The notes under the pieces were generated by a model. It made no database searches, had not been told where the DNA came from, and saw nothing but the letters and a program-made list of their open reading frames with translations. Shown here piece by piece: positions 1 through 9,284 of a stretch of 30,452 bases of DNA. The stretch is from assembly GCA_023853785.1 (NCBI GenBank), contig JAJIRX010000575.1, forward strand, positions 1 to 30,452, given 5' to 3'. Every line of letters begins with the position of its first letter. The stretch's first letter is position 1. Made by a program: the position numbers and the translations under genes. Source of the stretch: Psilocybe azurescens. Its lineage: Eukaryota; Basidiomycota; Agaricomycetes; Agaricales; Agrocybaceae.

Positions 1-1761
1 CTGTTGTGGTGGTGCCCATTGGTTATATCCATTAGGGGCATAGTTTGCGTTATAGGCTTGCTGCTGCTGATACGGCGCGGGATTCACGGGCGCCGCTGTT
101 GGTGTTCGCCATCGAGGCTGAGCCACTTGTTGCGAAAGAATTTGATCGTACAGTTTGACCGCCTGTAATAATTGTTCGTGCATTTCTGAGAGCATCTCTG
201 TGATGACACATCATTAGCTTCCAACCACCAAAGTCCAACTGAACGCCAACACTCACGTTCTTTCCTCCCCGTATCATCAAACTGAGAGCCAATTTGGGTC
301 TCAAACCGCTAGCCTTCTCGTAAAGCTCCGAAACCGCTGGATATTTTGATAGGTCTCTGCCTCCTTGCGCCTGAACTTGCTCCACCGTTTGATTGAAGGT
401 TAAGATGACATCAGCCTCCAGAGGTTCGAGATCGTAATTGGGGATTTGTGGAAGGGTGGACTGGCTGACTGATGGAGGTACGATTGAGAATAACCTGGTC
501 CAGCATACGATGGCTCCTCGGAGCGCGGAGTTTCGGCGACTACAGGAGCACTTGGTTTCAGGGCATTAGCTTCTCGCAAACTGGCTTCAATGGCGGCCCT
601 GAGGTCCGGATCGTCCTCGTCATCCGCCACAGCAGCCTTTCGGCTCGGATATGTACTTCGGTCGATGATGGGTGGCTCAGAGTACCCCCATTTTGTGGGG
701 AAGGCTGAAAGGCACGTATCCAGAACGAGCATGTCCACTTGTACCATGAACTTCTTGGAGTGAAAGCTGAATGGCTCTTTGGAGCTCGGCATCTGCCAAT
801 TCACGTGCGCTCTTGTGACGATGACCATGAAGGCTGGTAGAGTGACGATGACCTCTGTCACTGTGCGTTCATTTAGTAATGCTCAGGATGTTCTCCATGA
901 AACCACTTACGTCTTTTCAGCCTTCTTCGTAAGCTTTGAATGGCACCCATCGCACACTCTGACTTCTTGTGCGATGCCAAAGTGAGGTAATGCCATAGTC
1001 TTCGAGGAACATGCTTGATCAAAGACCTGGCCGCAGTTTCTACAATGATGTTTGCGATTGGTGAAACTGAAAGGAGTACGACAACGAAGGCATAGGTCGG
1101 AATCGATCCATTCGGGGGCAGTCATTGTATCGACCATTGCAGAGTTGGCAATTGCCATATCTTTTGGCGGGAATTTATAGCCTAACAACATCATCGCGTC
1201 ATTGCTTTGAGACTCGGTATGCACCACAACTCACCTTCGTTGGTCAATGTCTTGTAGACCTGGCCCACGTAGCTCAACGTTGGCTTTCCTTCAAAAGCAA
1301 TGCTCCAGTTCTGTACAAGACGCAGAATCATCTCTTTGACATCGTGATTGAGCGCTGGCATTTTCAAGATGGAAACGAGGTTGTCCATGAACTCTCTTGA
1401 AGCAACTTCAGCGAGGAACAAGTCCCCGCCATTCTTTATACAAATGTCTGTCAACTGCGGTATATCAGTAAAAGTTTGATTTGTCACGAAGTGAGGGCTG
1501 CCTACACTTAACGCCAACAATTGTACGTTCGGATTCTTATGATTGAGCCGACGTTTCAGAGCGCGCATAGCATCCTTGGCTGGCACAGATTTCGAGCGGA
1601 TTTGGTCGCATATTTCAAGGTTGAGAGCGATATCTTCTCCTCCTGCGGGTAAGAGTTCTGACGTTGCTTTGTCTGAATGGCATATGTCAATACGTATTCA
1701 CCCCAGATCGTAAGTACCCCTGGAGCTCACCAATTGCATCATCAAGCTGAGAGCTCCCCAT
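1..1761 (-). CDS. VPS27: Vps27, ESCRT-0 subunit (VHS-FYVE-UIM-GAT), 3' end beyond window
   Basis: ESCRT-0 subunit that binds ubiquitinated cargo and PI3P on endosomes and recruits ESCRT-I. Exons read as 1761-1731, 1672-1506, 1454-1235, 1181-911, 854-257 and 197-1 (continuing off the edge). The VHS domain is at about residues 1-140 ([33 protein letters not shown]). The FYVE finger is at about 164-224 with [14 protein letters not shown] and RVCDGC. Two ubiquitin-interacting motifs follow ([18 protein letters not shown] and [13 protein letters not shown]), then the GAT-like Hse1-binding region ([33 protein letters not shown]) and a Q/N/P-rich tail. The start [10 protein letters not shown] was chosen because it joins in frame to [11 protein letters not shown]; an upstream ATG is out of frame. 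Three apparent one-base losses (near 705, 480 and 280) break the frame while the protein stays conserved on both sides. They are probably sequence errors. Confidence 0.9.
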
Positions 1762-3371
1762 ATCCACGCGCCCAGACCCGACATTGATAACTAGAGGTAA
1801 ATATTGGACCCTGGTAGATGGAAGTCGTAAGCAAGGAAGGAATCTTGAGTTAGACTGCTTGTTGAGTTCTGATACTAATGATGAAAATGGTACCGCACTG
1901 CGGTCACTGCTTGTGAGTTGACTACGTAATCATCCCCTTATGTTTATGTCGTGACCTTACCTTCGCGCACTGACTCGAAATGACTGGAATTGTTTGGAAA
2001 TAGCAGAACTCTGCCGCACCTGAAACGATATGTAGAATGGACAGGATTATAAATCGCTACATACTTATTGAAGAATAAGCAAAGAAGATTTCTTCGACTG
2101 ATGTCCTGATAAACAAATTTACGACGTTTTGGTTCGGTGAGGTCCGTGTGTTTGTGAATGGGCTAAAGCGGCAACGAAAGATGCTTATAAAGGCGAAGGG
2201 ACAACCATCCGAGTCTTTACATTTCTGGCTTCCTGCATTGTAACGCTTCACGCTTCACGCCTAAAAATAGAGAATATTCATCTGATCGTCTTGCTCGCAC
2301 GTCGCATCCAGTTCTTCGCCGAAGGCGCGCGTCAAAAAGTAATGGAGGGTCTATGGAGGGAGTAGTGAGTTTTGAAGCACGAGGAATAGTAGATTGATGT
2401 TACAAAGATTTGCTGGTTCTATAGGTAACCAGCGTTAAAGAATGAAGCCGCAATATACATTCAACGTACTAATTGTTCCCACTAAGAGCATGCCACTGGA
2501 TTTAGTTGTTATACGGCGCAAAGTTGCCTTTCCGCAACTCTCTATGCGGCCTGAGTAGGGATGTGAAACGAGCCTTTAGATTCTTCGTAACGGTTTTCAG
2601 AAACTGGAGTATCACGAACTCCTATATGGTAGTTGCAGTAATCTCAGACAGATTTTAGTTTTTCAGTGCAGATGTTGAAATTGTTCTATGAACGCATAGA
2701 TTCCCTCCGTCGCTGTTCAAAAAACTCGATCATAAACTCGCCCATAATCAATAGGACGTGACGTCCTTTGCTGGGCAATAAATGTTCACTAAGTAGAAAT
2801 TCGTTCGACATGCAAGCCGTTGTGCTTGTTCTGAAGAGAGAGTGGTTCAGTGCAGTATTTTTAACTTAGGGAATTTTCATAGATGATTAACGTCTCGGAA
2901 GTCTAATTTGTACACCGAACGTGCCTCTAGATGAGATCAGAGAGTTACTGAAACTATTATGTGGGAGGGATCTTCTATGGGGTGGAATTCATTGATGACA
3001 CGAGCACTCACGCTGACAGTTAGCGTCTCTGCCTGAATATCATAAAGGTATACGAACAACGGTCGTGGTGAAGCTTTTGGTGTTGAAAGTCCGATTCGCC
3101 GCCTGAATCAACAATTTGGAATCCATGGCGACTTTGGGTAAAGTCGGGAGTCCACATTCAATCTCCAAGTCAGAACTATCTTGCAACTCTCCACATAGGC
3201 ATTTCTCTACCTATACTGTACGATATGCAGACTCAGTCGCTGTCGCAAGCTAATATAGGAATCGCTCTGGACTTGAAGCTCACAAGTGACATTTCGACGA
3301 CCCAAGGAGCTGTCAGATCCTAGACGTAAGTAAATCTGCCTATAAGAATCAAAGATATATTGTAACATAGT
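1762..3371. other. intergenic stretch, no gene recognised
   Basis: The first few hundred bases upstream of 1761 should contain the VPS27 promoter. Beyond that I see only short open frames without recognisable protein, no clear repeat pair and no RNA gene. The region is AT-rich like the kinase block that follows. The end near 3372 is set by the last readable kinase-like residues of the neighbouring relic. Confidence 0.5.
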
Positions 3372-4619
3372 CTACTGAACGGTGGAAGGGTATACATTAG
3401 ACAATAAATCCAACTCTCGTTGTGTATTTGGAACCCTTGATTGCTTCAAAGAACTCGAGAGGTATGCCGGATTTATATTTCCCGTGAAGAATGGCAAACA
3501 GACCTGCTCATCCGCCAGAAAGGATTGGCGTTTTATCCATTTAGCACAATCAAAGTCAGCGATGAAAACCCGACCGTCTGCGTTATCACCATCCATGATC
3601 TCTGCTGTATGAGGACCTTTTAATGCCCTTACGAATGCTTTCCTGGATATTTCAAAGCAGGCGAGTTATCGAGCAAGATGCAAATAGCAGTAAGCCATAT
3701 TTATCTTTCTCGCCAGGTAGTTGTCACCTGTTTAGCGCATTTTCCAATACGATCGCATTCTCGTCGACAGAGGCTTACACCTACATCAGACATTAGCATA
3801 CCTATTAAGCCAGAATCTGGGTCACGGAATGGGCCATGTATGTCGACGATGCCTCCGATACCATGGGCTTGAGACATGAGGCAGTACACTTTGAATTCAT
3901 TCTTCAATTCCTCCTCTTGTTCATCGCGAAAGGCTAACTTAAACACGAGATTTTTCCTCAGCACCTTTCCAGATTCCAACATGACCCCCGTCTGAGCCGG
4001 GTAGGCAATCCCAACTGCACCGTCACCCAATGGCGCCGACTATTTGAGGGTGAAATACTCCACCCTACTAAACTTTTCTGCGCAAATGAATTCTTTGTCC
4101 AGTCCGTACCTTCGGAAGATGTGTCACGTATGTATACTTATTAATTTATCGAGGAGAAGACACCATAGTGAGTTCTAACTTTCAATGAACCAATTCTTTG
4201 GAAATCTACATGATCAAATGAACGCACTGGCAGATGATAAAAGGAGAATAGCTCACGGAATCCTTTACATCTATTCGCCTAGGTGGGCTAAATGCTCGAT
4301 GCCGGCGCTTGGGACTCAACGTCTCTTTATTCTCGAGACTATCTGTAGAACACTTTTCGGAGTTGGATTGCAGAGTGTCCACAAGTTTCTTCCCCTCCAG
4401 CATATATTGTGGGATGGCTATGTGAAGATCAATGTGGAGCTTTCGATAATGAGGATCTTGAATGCTTATCATTTCGATTGCTCCAGAGAGGTACAGGGCC
4501 TGCAATGCTCTATGTCGAATTCCAATATGCTTGTATCGTCCAAAATTAAGGATGATGTACGTTGTATCATTAATTGCTGCGGTACAGTCGCGGACAAGCA
4601 AAGTCAACAATGTTATTAA
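3372..4619 (-). pseudogene. kinase-family relic A (middle domain + kinase domain, inactivated)
   Basis: Relic of the three-module kinase-like family, lacking the N-terminal domain. The middle domain (about 4610-4257) carries DTTYIILNFGRY and HYRKLHIDLHIAI and ends in SPKRRHRAFSPPRR. It is followed by an intron (4256-4206). The kinase N-lobe (4205-3702) retains GDGAVGIAYPA, LVFKLAF and GGIVDIHG. Damage goes beyond indels. A TGA at 4182-4184 replaces the Arg of the HRK seen in the intact copies. A TAG replaces a Leu in the TLKLLAPLG stretch near 4040. The splice donor after the N-lobe reads AT instead of GT. The C-lobe has lost about eight catalytic-loop codons, so DGD runs directly into NADGRVFIADFD without the loop Asn. 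It abuts relic B with no N-terminal module between them, so unequal recombination between tandem copies is likely. Confidence 0.8.
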
Positions 4620-5400
4620 TTTCAGGCATATTAATTCATCGGCCCGCACACGGGCGCGGATTGTCCAGTCGGCACAGTCAAAGTCTATGATGAAGACCTT
4701 ACCGTCCGAGTTGATTGTGAGATTGTCAGCTCTAATATCGTGACGTCCAACTTGCGCTCGATGAAGGCTCTCAAGCGCCCTCGTGAAAGCCTCCCTGCAG
4801 ATGATAAAACATCATGTCAGTGTTGATAAAAGCAGCAAGGATGGAGTGTAATCATGATTGTCTTTCCCCCAAAGTGGTCGTCACCTGCTCGATGAATTTT
4901 CCTGTACGCTCCATCTCTCGTTGGCGAGGACTGTTACGTCTATCGGCCATGAGAAGACCGATTACATTCGATTCCGCATTATGAAAAAGACCGTGTATAT
5001 CAAGGATCCCTTCAATGCCATCCGCTCGAGACATGCGACAGTAGTTGTCAAATTCGTGTCTTAACTTCTTGTTCTGCTCTTCTGTGAATGCTAGCCTGAA
5101 GACAAGGTCCGCCTTCAGAGCGCCCCCACTGCCCAGATGACAGGGCAACTCCCGCTTGAGCGGGATGAACGACTCCAGCTGCACCACGACCGAGTGGCGC
5201 TAGTAATTTGAGGGTAAAATATTCTTGATTGTTAAGTTGTTCCTGCTGACTTGGGCCCTTTTTCCAGTCCGTTTCTTCTGAGGGTATATCACGCTTGCAC
5301 GATTCTCCGATTCGTATGGACAAGGAAGGTATGGACGAACAAAATACGCTATAGTCTAAGTTAACGAGGGCCAGTTTTCGATCAACCAGCTGTTTGCCTA
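4620..5400 (-). pseudogene. kinase-family relic B (kinase domain only, splice donor lost)
   Basis: Kinase domain of the same family without the N-terminal or middle modules. The exon starting at 5400 (acceptor AAATAG) reads GKQLVDRKLALVNLDY, then the glycine loop LAPLGRGAAGVVHPAQ, the ATP-lysine strand DLVFRLAF and the helix-C Glu in LRHEFDNYC. One G too many in a G run near 5133 shifts the frame. The conserved intron after VTTTLGER has lost its GT donor (AC instead), unlike the intact copies. The C-lobe exon from 4794 keeps the catalytic loop GRHDIRADNLTI and the metal motif DFD. It then runs open without a stop into the middle domain of relic A near 4600, making a head-to-tail chimera. Upstream homology stops about 100 bp before the palindrome at 5499-5537. 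Confidence 0.75.
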
Positions 5401-5498
5401 TCTATTTGACTTGATCAAGGCAATGGCGCCATAAATGAGAAAGAGATAACTTAACTTAGTAACTCTAACTCGATCAAATATGTAGTTACTAACTGAAG

Positions 5499-5537
5499 CA
5501 GTGATGTGCGGGTGGTACTACCACCCGCACATCACTG
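5499..5537. repeat. 39-bp perfect palindrome
   Basis: Two perfectly complementary 19-base arms around a single C. The left arm is CAGTGATGTGCGGGTGGTA at 5499-5517 and its reverse complement occupies 5519-5537. The CAGTG ends and GCGGGT core resemble the terminal inverted repeats of some hAT-type DNA transposons (inference). No matching 8-bp target duplication flanks it. It lies between the truncated 5' end of relic B and the stop codon of the intact kinase gene at 5886. Confidence 0.9.
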
Positions 5538-5885
5538 GTTACACAGCCTCCGTGCCCGACACCAACTCTTTTGGACTGTCGATATAAGTTATTCAGATCA
5601 ACGCTTCCCCAAATGTCCTACATTGAATACTATGCTAATACATACACACATTGTACATATACACTCACCAACACAACTGACTGCAAGATTGTGGTCGAGG
5701 TGTGGTCAGGTGCGATACAGAAATTGCCTAGAGCAATCAATTGTGTTGAGAAACTCACGGAGTAATAAATTTCGAAAATGAGATATAAATATGAGTATCA
5801 ATAAAATAAAGAACCCGTTCAAATTCGAGGTTTGACGAGTCCGTGGAATAATTTATTGGTAAAAGGTTCTCAAGAAAGGTGAAAA
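5538..5885. other. spacer, no gene recognised
   Basis: AT-rich sequence between the palindrome and the 3' end of the kinase-like gene ending at 5886. Only short, unrecognised open frames are present. It probably includes the 3' UTR of that gene. Confidence 0.5.
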
Positions 5886-8025
5886 TCAATATCGATTGAA
5901 TTTCCCGTCAAGAACATCGTTCAAGCGTTTCAACTCTGCGGCCAAAGCTTCGTCGGCCTCTGGCCATTCAGCACAGTCAAAGTCGATTATAAAGACCTGA
6001 CCATCCGAGTTAATGGTTAAATTGTCAGGTCTCATATCACCATGCCTAATATCTGCTTTGTGAATACTTTTAAGAGCACTTACGAATGCCTTCCTGCATA
6101 TTGTGATGCATATTAATAATGGTGGTACAAGATATTAGAGGCGATATTCACCTTTCTTGCCGTGTGGTTGTTACTTGCTCAGCTTCCTTTCCAATACGTT
6201 GAGATTCTCGACGACGGAGTGAAGTGCCTCCGTCACCCATAAGCATACCCATTACACCCGATTCTGGATCATGGAATAGGCCATGAACGTCGACTATGCC
6301 TTCGATACCATCCTCTCGAGACATGAGACAGTAAGCTTCGAATTCATTCTTCAATCTCTCTTGTTGCTCATCGTTGAAAGCTAGCTTGAATACCAGATTT
6401 TCTTTCAACACTTCTCCCGATTCCAGGGTGACCTCGGCTTGAGCAGGATGAACGACGCCGACCGCGCCATGACCCAGGGGGCCAGCAGTTTGAGCGTGAA
6501 ATATTCTTGGCCATTAAATCTTTTCTGCTCATCTGGGTCTTTAGTCCAATCGGTGTCCTTTGAGGAATTTTCGCGCATGCATGACTCCCCGTGTCGTATG
6601 AATGAGGAGGGTACCGGCGAAGAAAAGGCATCATAGTCCAAAGTAACAAGTGCCATTTTTCTATGGACTAGCTCTTTGGAAATCTAGCTGACTGGATCAG
6701 ATAGGTGGGATCGCTTATGTATAATCAACGACTCACGAGTTTTGGCGCCCTTGCTCGTTCATGAGGGCTGCTAGCTCGACGCCGGCGCTTTGACTTTGGT
6801 GTCTCTTTGTCTTCAAGACCATCCGCGGGACGTTTCTTAACTTTGTTTGGAGATATCTTCTCGAGATCCTCCGCAAGTTTTTCCGTTCCAATATATCTTG
6901 AACAATAGCGATATGTAAGCCGACATGGAGCTTCCGATAATGAGGGTCCTTGATATTGATAGTGTCTATTACTCCAGAGAGGTAAATCGTTTGCGAGTCT
7001 CGATGTCGAATCCCGATACGCTCATACCGTCCACAATGGAGGATAATATAAGTGGAATTGTGAATTGCGGCTGTAGCCCAAGCCTTCGAGAGTGTCAGCG
7101 AACGGACTGAATTTTCAGATAGTAAGCTGAAATGCCTACATGTTGGAGATAGTGTCGAAAGTCTGGGCGATAGGCGGCTCGCACTGGGGCTCGCAATACG
7201 GTTACGAATTTCCTTGCCTTCGGGACGTATTTCCTATCCAAGAATGCCTCCTTGCCCCGGGAAAAAGAACGAGCTTTTAATTTTTTGAAAGAGATTTGGA
7301 GTCGGGGGCGGTACAGCGCGTGTTTTGATCTGATATCCCTGAGTGCGAGATGTCTCCCAGATGAACTTAGTATCCTTTACCACGTTGTGGAAAATTGCCG
7401 TGAATGTGCCTATCATAGGAAATATATGCCAAGTAGCCAGTCTGGGGTTCTTTTCCAGTATCTCGCGTAGAGTTCTCTTTGTAGAATCAGATAAGCCTCT
7501 CTCCATTTGTTCCGTCTTGAAGTCGACTTGCCCGCGGGGATGTTCAGCGATGCACATAAATCCTTCCGACATGAATGGCGTATCGTGTCGACCGCCAAAT
7601 GAGACATTGAACATATAGTTCCAAGTATCTATATGAGGATGTAGACACAGTTTTGATGCATATGCCTGGCTTATGGCACCAACATTGTCGAAATAATACC
7701 ATCCCACTGTGTCAGAATCCACGAACTTCACTGGCGACATCTCGAGTTGAAAATTGTAATTGGTGGAGGTGAATTTGTGGTCGCTATTCATGAAGTCTAG
7801 AATTGCATTGTCGCATGTTGTGGATAATAAATGAGGGATGGATGGAAGATATACCACGTTCTTTAGGACGTGGTTGGAACCGATATGTCGATCATAGAAA
7901 TGTAAGGGTGATGTGATCGCTTGCTCTGGAGATCCCTCGAGGTCGGGTTGAGTTATGCCAGGATTGTAGTTAGCTTTGAGAGTCGCATGCAACAGAGGTT
8001 GAAATGGGTCTTCTCCAAGTGGCAT
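5886..8025 (-). CDS. three-module fungal kinase-like protein (copy KB), ~657 aa
   Basis: Family not recognised by name. Exons: 8025-7140, 7083-6737, 6683-6152 and 6093-5886. Lengths sum to whole codons only when three small indels (near 7255, 6880 and 6477, all in or next to homopolymer runs) are allowed for. Residues 1-295 form the N-terminal domain (HFYDRHIG, LKNVVYLPSIPHLL, WETSRTQGY). Residues 296-411 form the middle domain (STYIILHCGRYERIGIRHR) ending in PKSKRRRRAS, a possible nuclear signal. The kinase domain has glycine loop LGHGAVGVV, lysine strand LVFKLAF, helix-C Glu in NEFEAYC, catalytic loop HGDMRPDNLTI and DFD in place of DFG. It stops about 35 residues later, so the activation segment/APE and later helices are missing, as in minimal Bud32/RIO-like kinases. 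Catalysis is plausible; the substrate is unknown. TATAAATA lies 152 bp upstream of the start. Confidence 0.8.
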
Positions 8026-8176
8026 CGTGTTTATGGTTGAACGTTCAAGTTATGAAAGATGTCGCCTAGTCTCTTCGATGGCATTGCCGATCATCTGACC
8101 TTGTTTATCTTGTCACATGTCTGCATACCGGTACCGTATGCCTCAATATGGCGTTTCCGGTTATTTTTAGATTGAG

Positions 8177-8184
8177 TATTTATA
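8177..8184 (-). promoter_or_regulatory. TATA box of kinase-like gene KB
   Basis: TATAAATA on the minus strand, about 150 bp upstream of the ATG at 8025. The paralogue starting at 16514 has the same octamer at nearly the same distance (161 bp), which supports a functional core promoter. The inverted-repeat element at 8227-9076 begins only about 45 bp further upstream. Confidence 0.55.
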
Positions 8185-8226
8185 GATATCATCCACAATG
8201 TCTATTAGTATTAGGAGAAGGCCTAT

Positions 8227-9076
8227 ACGGTTGGCGGGAGCTCCACAACAGCCTTTGCACTTTTGACGCTTGAACCTTCGAACTTCGAACTTCAACCCGT
8301 GTATTTTCCACGGTCATTTGTAGACATGCCATTTTTAGAATCATTTTTAGTAGATAAAGGTCGCCAATGGACTATAAAAGTGCTATAAAGAGCTCAAAAT
8401 GGCGTAAATTTGATGTACTTCTGAGCAAAGGAACTCATGCAATCCCGGTATTTGTAGAAGAATGGAAAGTTTGAGTTCATCGTGGAAGCCAAGTTGAAGC
8501 CGAACGACTTGAATATTTGTACGTGACTACGGTACTTTCAGCGTCCCCTCCAAAAATTATTGAACAACTCTGTAAAGTTTTGCGCAATCTCTTGCCGGTT
8601 ATTTCAATGGAACACCAATAAACATGAGACTTGTCAATCATTATATCCATACAATTGGTAGGTTCGGTCAAGGCTAGATTCCTAGTAAACTCTGAGTAAG
8701 CTTGACTCTTAATAGGGTTATCTAGCAACTATGCCTCAGGATAGTTTCTGGATATTCCATGTACTGTGAAAAGGAATGTGTAATTAAATAATAAAGTAGA
8801 CATTCAAAATTTCGCAGTCACGTGCAAGTATTCGAATCAGTCAGCTTCAACTTGGCTTCATCGCTGAACTCAAATACCGGATTGCATGAGATCTTTTGCT
8901 CAAAATAACATAAATTTTGAGCCCTTTGTATCCCTTTTACGATCTTATACTCGGGAAATTGACACTCAAAATGGTATGCCTACGGATGACCATGCGAAAT
9001 ACACAGGTCGAAGTTCGAAGTTCGAAAGTTCAAACGTCAAAAGTGCAAATCTTGCCGTGTAGTTCCCGCCAACCGT
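8227..9076. mobile_element. ~850-bp element with long imperfect terminal inverted repeats
   Basis: The left arm (about 8227-8526) and right arm (about 8816-9076) are imperfect reverse complements over most of their length. Shared blocks include CGGTTGGCGGGA at the outer ends, TTCGAACTTCGAACTTC, CAAAAGTGC, and inner blocks AACTTGGCTTC and ATTGCATGAG. The right arm has a short deletion. The ~290-bp centre has no recognisable transposase, so this is a non-autonomous, MITE- or foldback-like element. The outer ends are approximate. CAATGTCTATT occurs at 8196-8206 and 9096-9106, just outside, and may be a target duplication. Confidence 0.75.
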
Positions 9077-9090
9077 GGGCTATACAAGAA

Positions 9091-9173
9091 GTAACCAATG
9101 TCTATTTTCTGGGAGAATATGTAGACGAGACGTAACCAATGTCTATTTTGTTGATAGAAGACTTGTACGAGAC
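9091..9173. repeat. two-unit tandem repeat, ~41-bp period
   Basis: Two adjacent units of 41 and 42 bp both begin GTAACCAATGTCTATTTT and end in a GTAGACGAGAC or GTACGAGAC variant. They directly flank the inverted-repeat element, and the shared core CAATGTCTATT also occurs on that element's other side. Confidence 0.8.
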
Positions 9174-9284
9174 AAAATCCGTTTAGATGAGAAGAACCAT
9201 ATAGATGGAAGATGGAGAGGAAGAAGGCGGGAAGTGAGATAATGTAAGTGGCGAGCGATAGTACTTAACTGTGAGTCACAAAAA

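Noticed and set aside
2057..2251. 64-codon minus-strand open frame in the VPS27 upstream region
   Set aside because: Short, no recognisable motif, no splice or promoter context to support it.
4185..4619. 144-codon plus-strand open frame
   Set aside because: Antisense to the middle domain of relic A; the minus strand shows clear family homology.
8821..8850. TTCGAATC resembling a tRNA T-loop
   Set aside because: No matching acceptor, D-arm or anticodon arm around it, and the segment belongs to the inverted-repeat arm.
8227..9076. Inverted repeats considered as a CRISPR-like or tRNA-related array
   Set aside because: Only one inverted pair, no regularly spaced units, and the genome is eukaryotic; a terminal inverted repeat element fits.
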